Assembly: GCA_016213865.1 (NCBI GenBank)
Contig: JACQZL010000417.1
Span: 1-5,931 of the forward strand
Length of the DNA stretch: 5,931 bases
Origin: Candidatus Rifleibacteriota bacterium
GTDB lineage: Bacteria; UBP17; UBA6191; JACPRK01
Direction: 5' to 3'
Position 1 is the first letter of the stretch, and every line of letters begins with the position of its first letter. Under the pieces are notes generated by a model. It was not told where the DNA came from. It did no database searches and saw nothing but the letters and a program-made list of their open reading frames with translations. The translations under genes were made by a program, and so were the position numbers. Positions 1-5,020 of the stretch are shown in pieces.

Positions 1-304
1 GCGCAACCGGGGGACGCTGGCCTCCTACATGAAGGATCACTGTCCGTACTGCAACGGCGAGGGGCGGGTGCTGCGGCCCGATATCGTGGCGGCGCGGCTC
101 TATCGCGAGATCCTCGAGAAGGCGCCACGGGCCAAGGGCGATCTGCTGCTGGTGTCGGCCCACCCCGACATCGCGCAACTGCTGGTGCAGACGCGGGAGG
201 CGAGCCTGCGAGAGCTGGAGGCGCGCCAGGGAAAGCGCATCTTCGTGCGGGCCGAAGAGGGGATGCACCGGGAGCAGTACCGGATCGAAGACGCAAACCA
301 GTAG
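1..304 (+). CDS. rng: Ribonuclease E/G family endoribonuclease, C-terminal end (5' part outside the window)
   Basis: RNase E/G enzymes cleave single-stranded RNA at 5'-monophosphorylated ends in rRNA maturation and mRNA decay. Only the last 100 residues are visible, in the frame starting at base 2. They begin R-N-R-G-T-L and reach the zinc-link type motif CPYCNGEGRV, with cysteines 3 residues apart; in RNase E this motif coordinates a zinc shared between subunits. The rest (LLLVSAHPDI, then GKRIFVRAEEGMHREQYRI) matches the C-terminal small domain of the RNase G type. The protein stops shortly after this domain, so there is no long RNase E-style degradosome scaffold, which favours RNase G. The gene lies upstream of rplU-rpmA, a common bacterial arrangement. 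Its TAG stop (302-304) falls inside the left arm of a G-rich inverted repeat. The family call is firm; the choice of RNase G over RNase E is inferred from the short C-terminus. Confidence 0.9.
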   Translation, partial: RNRGTLASYMKDHCPYCNGEGRVLRPDIVAARLYREILEKAPRAKGDLLLVSAHPDIAQLLVQTREASLRELEARQGKRIFVRAEEGMHREQYRIEDANQ

Positions 305-447
305 GGGTTGGGGGTTAGGGGTTGGGGGTCAGGAAGGGCGCCGCGCGTCATGGTTTGGCGACTGCCCTCGAGCGGAGCATTCCCCCCGGGCCGTTCCGCG
401 CTGTCCCGCCGTCACCCGGCTGCCTAACCCCTAACCCCCAACCCCTA
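302..447. repeat. Telomere-like G-rich inverted repeat pair flanking a 102-bp spacer
   Basis: Bases 302-323 and 426-447 are perfect inverted copies over 22 bases. Each arm is built from runs of four or five G (or C) separated by TT or TTA. The left arm continues as two 14-bp tandem units, GGGGTTGGGGGTTA (304-317) and GGGGTTGGGGGTCA (318-331). The right arm extends with further AACCCCT units to about 459. The structure sits exactly between the rng stop and the rplU promoter, and the left arm supplies the rng stop codon. In RNA the arms could pair into a long GC-rich stem around a 102-nt loop. It could be a small non-autonomous dispersed repeat, a terminator or insulator, or a structural DNA element. 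No flanking direct repeat was seen that would prove insertion. Confidence 0.85.
304..328 (+). other. Potential G-quadruplex, + strand, overlapping the rng stop codon
   Basis: Four G runs of lengths 4, 5, 4 and 5 are separated by loops TT, TTA and TT, which meets the usual G3+N1-7 pattern for an intramolecular quadruplex. It lies on the coding strand, so the rng transcript would carry it immediately at and after the stop codon. It could slow 3' exonucleases, pause RNA polymerase or contribute to termination. Whether it folds in the cell is inference. Confidence 0.6.
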
Positions 448-458
448 ACCCCTGCCCC
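428..458 (-). other. Potential G-quadruplex on the - strand (C-rich + strand)
   Basis: On the + strand, C runs of 4, 5, 4, 4 and 4 are separated by TAA, AA, TAA and TG, so the - strand carries at least four G runs with short loops. The element ends about 9 bp upstream of the -35 box of the rplU promoter. It lies on the template strand of rplU transcription but upstream of the start site, so any effect would be on DNA structure rather than on the rplU mRNA. Confidence 0.55.
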
Positions 459-466
459 TGATTTCG

Positions 467-495
467 TTGACTCCGCCCCATCACCGTGTTATCTT
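467..495 (+). promoter_or_regulatory. Sigma70-type promoter for rplU-rpmA
   Basis: TTGACT (467-472) and TATCTT (490-495) are separated by exactly 17 bp. They match the consensus -35 and -10 boxes at five of six and four of six positions. Transcription would start around 502-503, giving an untranslated leader of about 57 nt before rplU. The promoter lies just after the G-rich inverted repeat, so rplU-rpmA probably has its own promoter independent of read-through from rng. The prediction rests only on motif and spacing. Confidence 0.65.
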
Positions 496-559
496 GCCGG
501 ACTACCCTCGTCGTCTGCCGAGCGTGGGTTCGATTTGTGTTCTTGCCCAGGAGGCAGTC

Positions 560-871
560 ATGTTTGCGGTCATCGAAACCGGCGGGAAACAGTACAAGGT
601 CGAAGTCGGCCAGACCATCCAGATCGAGAAGCTGGAGGCCGAGGTCGGCACGGAAGTCAGTATCGGCCGCGTCCTGCTGGCTCAGACGGATTCCGGAACC
701 AAGGTCGGCACGCCCATGGTGGCGGGCGCCAGCGTGACCGTGAAGGTCAAGGCCCATGGCCGTGGCCAGAAGGTCCTCGCGCAGAAGCACCGCCGGCGCA
801 AGCAGTATCGCCGCCTGCACGGTCATCGCCAGTCCTACACGCAGGTGGAAGTCCTGAACATCCAGGCCTGA
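560..871 (+). CDS. rplU: 50S ribosomal protein L21
   Basis: L21 is a large-subunit protein that binds 23S rRNA. The 103-residue product has the usual L21 length and hallmarks: the N-terminus MFAVIETGGKQYKV, the central VGTPMVAGASV segment, and the C-terminal rRNA-binding signature around residues 70-93, with HGRGQKV, KHRRRKQYRR and GHRQ. The ATG at 560 is chosen because AGGAGG (549-554) lies 5 nt upstream and the protein then starts like the family. The same frame is open back to a TTG at 467, but that TTG is the -35 box of the likely promoter. The gene is followed 69 bp later by rpmA, the conserved rplU-rpmA pair. Confidence 0.98.
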   Translation: MFAVIETGGKQYKVEVGQTIQIEKLEAEVGTEVSIGRVLLAQTDSGTKVGTPMVAGASVTVKVKAHGRGQKVLAQKHRRRKQYRRLHGHRQSYTQVEVLNIQA

Positions 872-879
872 TGTCGCGA

Positions 880-906
880 GGTCCGGCCCTTCGACGGGCC
901 TGGACC
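880..906 (+). promoter_or_regulatory. Hairpin in the rplU-rpmA intergenic region
   Basis: Bases 880-889 pair with 896-906 to form a 10-bp GC-rich stem with a single bulged T at 901 and a 6-nt TTCGAC loop. It begins 8 nt after the rplU stop. No T tract follows, so it is unlikely to be an intrinsic terminator. A role in mRNA stability or in setting the ratio of L21 to L27 is possible but inferred. Confidence 0.45.
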
Positions 907-940
907 AGGCATCTCAGCGCCGGCTTTCGGAGGCATCGAA

Positions 941-1282
941 ATGGCTCACAAAAAAGGAATGGGGAGTTCCAGCAACGGGCGTGACAGCCACTCCCAACGG
1001 CTGGGCATCAAGCGCTTCTCCGGACAGTTCGTTCTGGCCGGCAGCATTCTTGTCAGACAGCGCGGCACCAAGTTCTTCCCGGGCGTCAACGTGAGGCGCG
1101 CCAAGGATGACACGCTCTTCGCAACGGCCAACGGCCATGTCCGCTTCGAGACCTTCGGACCGGGCAAGCAGCGAATTGCTGTCATCGCAGACGCGGCCGT
1201 CGCCGCGGCTGCGGAGATCGTGGCGGCTGCGGAGATCGTGGCGGCCGAGGCCCCTCAGGCCGAGCCCCCCGCCGCCGTCTAG
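941..1282 (+). CDS. rpmA: 50S ribosomal protein L27 with an Ala-rich C-terminal extension
   Basis: L27 is a large-subunit protein whose N-terminal tail reaches the peptidyl-transferase centre. The start ATG at 941 has GGAGG (929-933) 7 nt upstream. The N-terminus [16 protein letters not shown] is the direct, uncleaved form and lacks the removable leader of Firmicutes L27. The core ([41 protein letters not shown]) covers about residues 1-84 and matches the family throughout. The total is 113 residues, whereas L27 is usually about 85. The extra residues from about 84 form a low-complexity Ala/Glu/Pro tail (repeated AAAEIV, then [10 protein letters not shown]). Part of this tail is encoded by an 18-bp tandem repeat. 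The gene is certain; any function of the tail is unknown. Confidence 0.97.
   Translation: MAHKKGMGSSSNGRDSHSQRLGIKRFSGQFVLAGSILVRQRGTKFFPGVNVRRAKDDTLFATANGHVRFETFGPGKQRIAVIADAAVAAAAEIVAAAEIVAAEAPQAEPPAAV
1205..1245 (+). repeat. 18-bp tandem duplication in the rpmA 3' end
   Basis: GCGGCTGCGGAGATCGTG occurs at 1205-1222 and again, identically, at 1223-1240, with the first 5 bases repeated at 1241-1245. The unit is a multiple of three, so it duplicates the hexapeptide AAAEIV in the L27 tail without breaking the frame. Perfect identity suggests a recent slippage duplication and predicts copy-number differences between close relatives. Confidence 0.9.
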
Positions 1283-1293
1283 GTCTTGCCGGC

Positions 1294-1317
1294 AGTCGGC
1301 TCGCGGGCGAGTCGATT
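1294..1317 (+). terminator. Hairpin shortly after rpmA, possible weak terminator
   Basis: Bases 1294-1303 pair with 1308-1317 in a 10-bp stem (two G-U pairs) capped by CGGG. It starts 12 nt after the rpmA stop. Only a short T stretch follows (1316-1317, inside the stem), so intrinsic termination would be inefficient. It may instead protect the 3' end of the rplU-rpmA mRNA or allow partial read-through into psd. Confidence 0.35.
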
Positions 1318-1336
1318 CCGCGCAATGCCTGGAGCA

Positions 1337-1375
1337 CGGGCCCGGGGCCACTCGCGCCGGGCGCTCCCGGGCCTG
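1337..1375 (+). promoter_or_regulatory. GC-rich hairpin upstream of psd
   Basis: Bases 1337-1346 (CGGGCCCGGG) pair with 1366-1375 (CCCGGGCCTG) over 10 bp with one G-U, around a 19-nt loop. It ends 15 nt before the psd Shine-Dalgarno. There is no T tract. It could be a second processing or termination hairpin after rpmA, or a leader structure for the lipid operon. No convincing -35/-10 pair was seen between 1283 and 1400, so how psd is transcribed remains open. Confidence 0.35.
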
Positions 1376-1400
1376 AACTGCCCGCGATGAAGGAGTTGCC

Positions 1401-2054
1401 TTGAAGCGGAACCCAGGACGTCCTCTCGGACTACCCCTCGCCAGGGAAGGTGTTCCCTTCGTCCTGGGCGGGCTGCTCCCGGGCGTCCTGATGCTGCCTG
1501 TACTGCCCTCGCTCGGAGGCCTCTTCCTGGCCTTCGGGCTTTTCGCTGCCTTCTTCTTTCGCGACTTCGAGCGGAACACGCCGGACGGCGCCAAGCTGAT
1601 CGTCTCGCCCGCCGACGGCACCGTCATCGGCATCGACGAGGTCCATGAGCCCACCTTTCTGGGCGGGCCCGCGACCCGGGTCAGCATCTTCATGTCGGTC
1701 TTCAACGTCCACGTGAACCGGGCGCCGGTCACCGGGCGGGTCTGTTACAAGTACTACAGCCCCGGCGAGTTCCACGTCGCCTTCGTCGACAAGGCGAGCG
1801 AACTCAACGAGCAGCTCAGCATGGGGCTGGAGTTCGGCGGGCAGCGGTGCCTGGTGCGCCAGATCGCCGGCTGGGTCGCCCGGCGCATCGTCTGCAGGGC
1901 GGAGGTCGGTGACGAGCTGGCCTGCGGAGAGCGTTTCGGCCTCATCCGCTTCGGCTCCCGGGTCGATCTGTTCCTGCCCAGGGAGACTGCCGTGACCGTG
2001 GTGGTCGGCGACAAGGTGCGGGCTGGCGAGACGGTGCTCGGGGAGGCCGCATGA
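1401..2054 (+). CDS. psd: Phosphatidylserine decarboxylase, short form
   Basis: Psd removes CO2 from phosphatidylserine to give phosphatidylethanolamine at the inner membrane, using a pyruvoyl group made by self-cleavage. The 217-residue product is the short type: two hydrophobic segments at about 18-53, then the catalytic domain. Visible motifs are SPADG (69-73, with the triad Asp at 72), FNVHVNRAP (101-109, with the triad His at 104) and RFGSRVDL (183-190). Cleavage between Gly185 and Ser186 would leave the pyruvoyl on the small C-terminal chain. The TTG start at 1401 is supported by AAGGAG (1390-1395) 5 nt upstream; no better in-frame ATG precedes the membrane segment. The stop overlaps the pssA start by 4 bp (ATGA), indicating translational coupling with the enzyme that makes its substrate. 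The archaetidylserine-type homologues are the closest alternative label. Confidence 0.95.
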   Translation: MKRNPGRPLGLPLAREGVPFVLGGLLPGVLMLPVLPSLGGLFLAFGLFAAFFFRDFERNTPDGAKLIVSPADGTVIGIDEVHEPTFLGGPATRVSIFMSVFNVHVNRAPVTGRVCYKYYSPGEFHVAFVDKASELNEQLSMGLEFGGQRCLVRQIAGWVARRIVCRAEVGDELACGERFGLIRFGSRVDLFLPRETAVTVVVGDKVRAGETVLGEAA

Positions 2055-2812
2055 GAGGCATCTACGTTCTTCCCAACCTGTTCACCGCCGCCAACCTGGC
2101 GTTCGGGTTCTCGGCCATCGCGTTGCTGACGGTCGACGAGCCGGCCAACCTCGAGATGGCGGCCTGGCTCGTGCTCTTCGCCAATGTCTTCGACGCCATG
2201 GACGGCCGCGTCGCCCGCTGGATGAAGGTCTCGTCGCAATTCGGCGAGGAATTCGACTCGCTGGCCGACCTGGTCTCCTTCGGCGTTGCTCCGGCCTGTC
2301 TGATCCTGAAGCTGGCCCTCCGCAGCTACGGGACCGCCGGCTTCCTCGTGGCGATGCTCTTCTGCATCTGCGGGGCGCTGCGGCTGGCCCGGTTCAACGT
2401 CATCGCCCGTTCGCCCAAGCCGCCGACGTACTTCTTCGTCGGCTGTCCCATCCCCGCGGCGGCCACCTTCCTGTGCGCCTGCGCCCTGACCGACCTGAAC
2501 AACGCGATGGCCTTGCCGGACGGCTTCTATCTGGCGATGACGCTCCTGACTTCGGGGCTGATGGTCTCGACGTTGCCCTACCCGAGCATGAAGAAGTCGG
2601 AGGGCGGTGCCCGCCGTCTCTACGTCAAGGCCGCTTTCCTCGGCATCGTCCTGGTGGCCCTGTTCACCTACAAGCAGGACTTCATCTTCGTCGTCGCCGC
2701 TCTCTACCTGCTGTCGGGCATCGTGTGGAAGGCGGTCCGCGATCTGGGCCGGTTCAGCGGCTTCCTCCAATCCCGCCGGCGTGACGCGGCCGTTGGCCAG
2801 CCGGGGCACTGA
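2051..2812 (+). CDS. pssA: CDP-diacylglycerol--serine O-phosphatidyltransferase (phosphatidylserine synthase)
   Basis: This enzyme joins CDP-diacylglycerol and serine to give phosphatidylserine and CMP in the inner membrane. The 253-residue protein is polytopic. It carries the complete CDP-alcohol phosphotransferase signature D-x2-D-G-x2-A-R-x8-G-x3-D-x3-D: Asp48, Asp51, Gly52, Ala55, Arg56, Gly65, Asp69 and Asp73. The N-terminus MRGIYVLPNLFTAANLAFGF is typical of the type II (membrane) bacterial synthase, as is RLARFNV at 111-117. Hydrophobic stretches at about 10-27, 36-48, 95-110, 130-146, 159-173 and 195-225 fit 6-8 membrane helices. GGGAGG (2040-2045 region) lies a few bases before the ATG, inside the end of psd. 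Its pairing with psd supports serine as substrate rather than glycerol phosphate or inositol. Confidence 0.95.
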   Translation: MRGIYVLPNLFTAANLAFGFSAIALLTVDEPANLEMAAWLVLFANVFDAMDGRVARWMKVSSQFGEEFDSLADLVSFGVAPACLILKLALRSYGTAGFLVAMLFCICGALRLARFNVIARSPKPPTYFFVGCPIPAAATFLCACALTDLNNAMALPDGFYLAMTLLTSGLMVSTLPYPSMKKSEGGARRLYVKAAFLGIVLVALFTYKQDFIFVVAALYLLSGIVWKAVRDLGRFSGFLQSRRRDAAVGQPGH

Positions 2813-2819
2813 CGCTCAG

Positions 2820-3350
2820 ATGAACGCGTTCTGCATCGCATTCAGCGGCGTCCTCTTCCCGGGCCTGGTCCACATGCTCCTCGGCCTGAGACGCAGGGGA
2901 GTCGCGCTGTTCCTGATCCTCACCCTGATGTTCCTCTTCGGGGTCACGCTGCACCCGGATGCCGACAAGGGCGGAGGTTTCTACTCCAAGTATCACTCGA
3001 ACATCTTCAAGTCGTACGAGGCCGGCTCGGCCGCCTTCCAGCAGACCGACCGCGGCCGCGACGTCGAGGGCCCGATCGACTCGCTCTGGCGCTTCATCTT
3101 CATCTACGGCTATCCCTTCTTCGTCGGCCTGTTCAACTATCTGGCGGGCTTCCTCTGGCAGGGTTCGCAATTCGTCGACACCCTGCTGCCGTTCAAGCGG
3201 GCGGCGATTCCCGTCGGCATCAAGGACATCGGCGACTGCTTCGCCCTGCTGTCCGGCCTCCTGAACCTGCTCGTGATGCTCGATGCCTACGACCTGGCGG
3301 TCAACCGCCGGCTCCTGGCTCGCCTGGACGGGGGCGGGCAGGCAAGATGA
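2820..3350 (+). CDS. Uncharacterised integral membrane protein in the phospholipid operon
   Basis: I do not assign a function. The ATG at 2820 lies 7 nt after the pssA stop with no strong Shine-Dalgarno, so translation probably depends on coupling. The frame is open further upstream, but only as a shadow of pssA. The 176-residue product has a hydrophobic hairpin at about 4-42, with a positively charged turn LRRRG (23-27). A polar, Gly/Lys/Asp-rich section follows (43-87), then hydrophobic segments at about 91-113 and 138-157. The opening F-P-G-L-x-H-x-L-L-G-L-R-R-R-G resembles the PG-x-GH-x-GRRxRG opening seen in small TM2/DUF-type membrane proteins, and the end LSGLLNLLVMLDAYD looks conserved in style. 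It overlaps the next gene by 4 bp. A role alongside phospholipid synthesis or LPS transport is inferred from position only. Confidence 0.82.
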   Translation: MNAFCIAFSGVLFPGLVHMLLGLRRRGVALFLILTLMFLFGVTLHPDADKGGGFYSKYHSNIFKSYEAGSAAFQQTDRGRDVEGPIDSLWRFIFIYGYPFFVGLFNYLAGFLWQGSQFVDTLLPFKRAAIPVGIKDIGDCFALLSGLLNLLVMLDAYDLAVNRRLLARLDGGGQAR

Positions 3351-3544
3351 TCGGCCTTGGCTTCACGGTGCTGACGCTGGTACTGGCCTGCTTGTGCATC
3401 TCGCTGGTCTACGCCCTCATCTCCGGCCAGCATCCCTCGCGCTTTCCCAGGGAGATCTTGATGGGCTTTGCCCTGATGGTAGGCGGGGTCCTGGCGCTGG
3501 CGCTCGTCATCGAACTCCTGCCGGTCATCTTCAAGAGCGGCTGA
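3347..3544 (+). CDS. Small two-helix membrane protein, unknown function
   Basis: This 65-residue protein has two clear hydrophobic helices, at about 3-24 and 39-60. They are joined by a short polar loop (SGQHPSRFPRE), and the protein ends IFKSG. Its ATG overlaps the TGA of the preceding gene (ATGA), the same coupling as at psd-pssA, and a GGCAGG-like ribosome site lies just upstream. A 26-nt gap separates it from the LptF/G-like gene. The sequence is not recognised. The coupled position and coherent membrane topology make a real gene likely. It could be an accessory subunit for its neighbours, but nothing in the sequence shows that. Confidence 0.72.
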   Translation: MIGLGFTVLTLVLACLCISLVYALISGQHPSRFPREILMGFALMVGGVLALALVIELLPVIFKSG

Positions 3545-3570
3545 CGCGCCGTCTCCGGCCCCCGCTGGCC

Positions 3571-4668
3571 TTGCGAGTCATCGACCGCTACATCCTGGGA
3601 CAGCTGCTGGTGCCCTTCAACTTCGGGCTCCTGCTTTTCGGGACCTTGTGGCTGGTGCAGATCCTGATGAAGATGATCGACCTCTTCGTCACGAAGGGAG
3701 TCGCCTTCTCGGCGGTGGCGAAGATCTTCCTGTACTCGATGCCGGTCGTGCTGACGACGGCCGCGCCGATGGCTGTGCTGTTGGCGGTCCTGGTCACGGT
3801 GGGCCGTCTCTCGTCCGATTCCGAGCTGACCGCGATGCAGGCCAGCGGCATCGGCTTCGGCCGGATCTCCATCCCGCTCATCGCGTTCGGTCTCTCGGTG
3901 AGCCTCGCGGTGTTGGGCCTGCACGAGTACGTCGTCCCCCGGGCGACCTACCTTCGAGAGCAGACCACCCTCAACGAGGTGGTGCTGGTCAAGCCTCTGC
4001 CCAAGATCGCCCGGGATGTCTTCTTCGAGGGCGGCAAGGAGTTCACGATCTTCGTGCGCAGCTATGCCCACCGCACCGAGACGATGTCCGACGTCACGAT
4101 CTTCCAGTTCCAGAAGGATCCCGTTCAGGGCAACGTCCTCTTCCCGCGGGTCACCGAGGCGAGCCAGGGCAGGCTGGCCAACGGCGGCTGGACGTTCACC
4201 AGGGGGCTGACGCAGGTGCTCTCCCGCGACGGCGCGCTCAGGGACGAGATCTGCTTCGGAAGCTGGTTCTACCCGGTCGACCCACGCTACGGCCGGCCGG
4301 TCGACGAGAAGCCGCTCTCGCCTCGCGAGATGTCGATGTCCCAGCTCAGTCGCTACATCAAGGAGAAGGAAGATCGCGGGGCGTCGGCGCTCTCGGAGTG
4401 GGTCGAGCTTCGCTTCAAGACCGCCTTCCCGATGGCGAGCCTGTTCCTGACGCTGATGGCCGCGCCGCTGGCGATCGGCAAGGGCCGCAGCGGCACCTCG
4501 ATGGGCGTGGGGCTCTCCATCCTCATCATGTTCGTCTACTACATCCTGCTCGGGATGGGACGCACGCTGGGCGATTCAGGCTACCTGCCGCCGCTCGCGG
4601 CGGTGTGGATGCCCAACCTGCTGCTGGGTGGCCTGGGCACGATGCTGCTGGTGCGGGCGTCGCGGTGA
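3571..4668 (+). CDS. lptG: LPS export permease of the LptF/LptG (YjgP/YjgQ) family
   Basis: LptF and LptG form the inner-membrane part of the LptB2FG transporter, which extracts lipopolysaccharide and passes it to LptC/LptA. The 365-residue protein has the family layout: three helices (about 14-36, 52-78, 98-120), a periplasmic domain (about 121-275) and three C-terminal helices (about 283-302, 311-330, 342-362). It starts MRVIDRYILGQ, matching the LDRYI opening of LptG. The coupling-helix region SSDSELTAMQASGIG (81-95) matches the SELxxMxASG signature that contacts LptB. The start is taken as TTG at 3571. It has no clear Shine-Dalgarno, and CTG codons at 3541 and 3565 are alternatives; the first in-frame ATG would remove helix 1. 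The LptG rather than LptF assignment is moderate. No second permease gene or lptB is visible in the window. Confidence 0.9.
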   Translation: MRVIDRYILGQLLVPFNFGLLLFGTLWLVQILMKMIDLFVTKGVAFSAVAKIFLYSMPVVLTTAAPMAVLLAVLVTVGRLSSDSELTAMQASGIGFGRISIPLIAFGLSVSLAVLGLHEYVVPRATYLREQTTLNEVVLVKPLPKIARDVFFEGGKEFTIFVRSYAHRTETMSDVTIFQFQKDPVQGNVLFPRVTEASQGRLANGGWTFTRGLTQVLSRDGALRDEICFGSWFYPVDPRYGRPVDEKPLSPREMSMSQLSRYIKEKEDRGASALSEWVELRFKTAFPMASLFLTLMAAPLAIGKGRSGTSMGVGLSILIMFVYYILLGMGRTLGDSGYLPPLAAVWMPNLLLGGLGTMLLVRASR

Positions 4669-4813
4669 AGGTGGAGTGCCGAGTGTCCCCCTCAGCCGGC
4701 TCGGACCGGTGGAATCCCCTACTGCAGGCCAGGAGTTCTTCGGGAAGACAGGAGCGTCGTCGACAAGGCCCCGCCTCGCGGTAGCTCCGGCAGCTCGAGC
4801 GGCCCCGGAAAGC
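4669..4813. other. Convergent intergenic region without a clear terminator
   Basis: This 145-bp gap separates the ends of the + strand lipid operon and the - strand nucleotidyltransferase operon. It contains short complementary stretches (for example CCGG copies near 4697-4711, and TCCGG/CCGGA around 4786-4809) and the 8-bp palindrome GCTCGAGC at 4793-4800. None is followed by a T tract on either strand. No gene was supported here. Confidence 0.5.
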
Positions 4814-5020
4814 TCAGAGCCGAAAACGCTTGCCGGCGGGCAGCTGTCGCGGGCCAGGTCCCTCCGGGAAGAGGTCTTCGTTGGCGTCCAGGAACTCGAC
4901 GTATTCGTCGAGGTTCTCGCATCGCGGTCTGGCGGCGCGAAGCAGTTCGAGCTCGGCCTTGCCGATGCGGGTGACCCGGTAGAGGTCAAAGAGCCTGGTC
5001 GAGGAGTCGGCAGATTTCAT
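4814..5020 (-). CDS. Small acidic protein overlapping the nucleotidyltransferase gene, candidate antitoxin or partner
   Basis: This 68-residue protein is not recognised. The ATG at 5020 gives MKSADSSTRLFDLYRVTRIGK; a longer reading from 5077 is possible but would overlap its neighbour more. The middle (ELELLRAARPRCENLDEYVEFLDANEDLFPE) is rich in Glu/Asp and predicted helical; the end PAGKRFRL is basic. It overlaps the 3' end of the upstream nucleotidyltransferase by 35 bp in a different frame, which suggests coupled translation. Its codon pattern outside the overlap gives a coherent protein, not the Arg/Ser/Pro noise typical of shadow frames here. By analogy with MNT/MenT-type loci, where a nucleotidyltransferase is paired with a small protein, it may neutralise or regulate its neighbour. 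That is inference. A small protein of unrelated function is the alternative. Confidence 0.62.
   Translation of the reverse strand: MKSADSSTRLFDLYRVTRIGKAELELLRAARPRCENLDEYVEFLDANEDLFPEGPGPRQLPAGKRFRL

Noticed and set aside
304..459. CRISPR array or true telomere
   Set aside because: There are only two repeat clusters, in opposite orientation, with no unique spacers of regular length. The position between two housekeeping genes is not a chromosome end.
322..984. 220-codon open frame covering the intergenic region and rplU
   Set aside because: It overlaps rplU in another frame and reads through the G/C-rich repeat, giving repetitive Pro-rich residues. It has no ribosome site.
1387..1404. Five-codon leader peptide (MKELP) ending at the psd start
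   Set aside because: There is no ribosome site for it, its codons are the Shine-Dalgarno of psd itself, and no attenuator pairing was evident.
1754..2809. 351-codon open frame on the - strand
   Set aside because: It lies fully antisense to psd and pssA, which have complete family motifs. The translation is Gly/Arg/Glu/Gln-rich low-complexity, as expected for the complement of GC-rich coding sequence.
3648..4784. 378-codon open frame on the + strand
   Set aside because: It is a shifted frame within the LptF/G-like gene. Its product is rich in Arg, Gly, Pro and Asp with no membrane or domain pattern.
4786..4809. Bidirectional terminator between the convergent operons
   Set aside because: The stem is only about 5 bp and no T tract lies on either side, so it cannot be supported as an intrinsic terminator.
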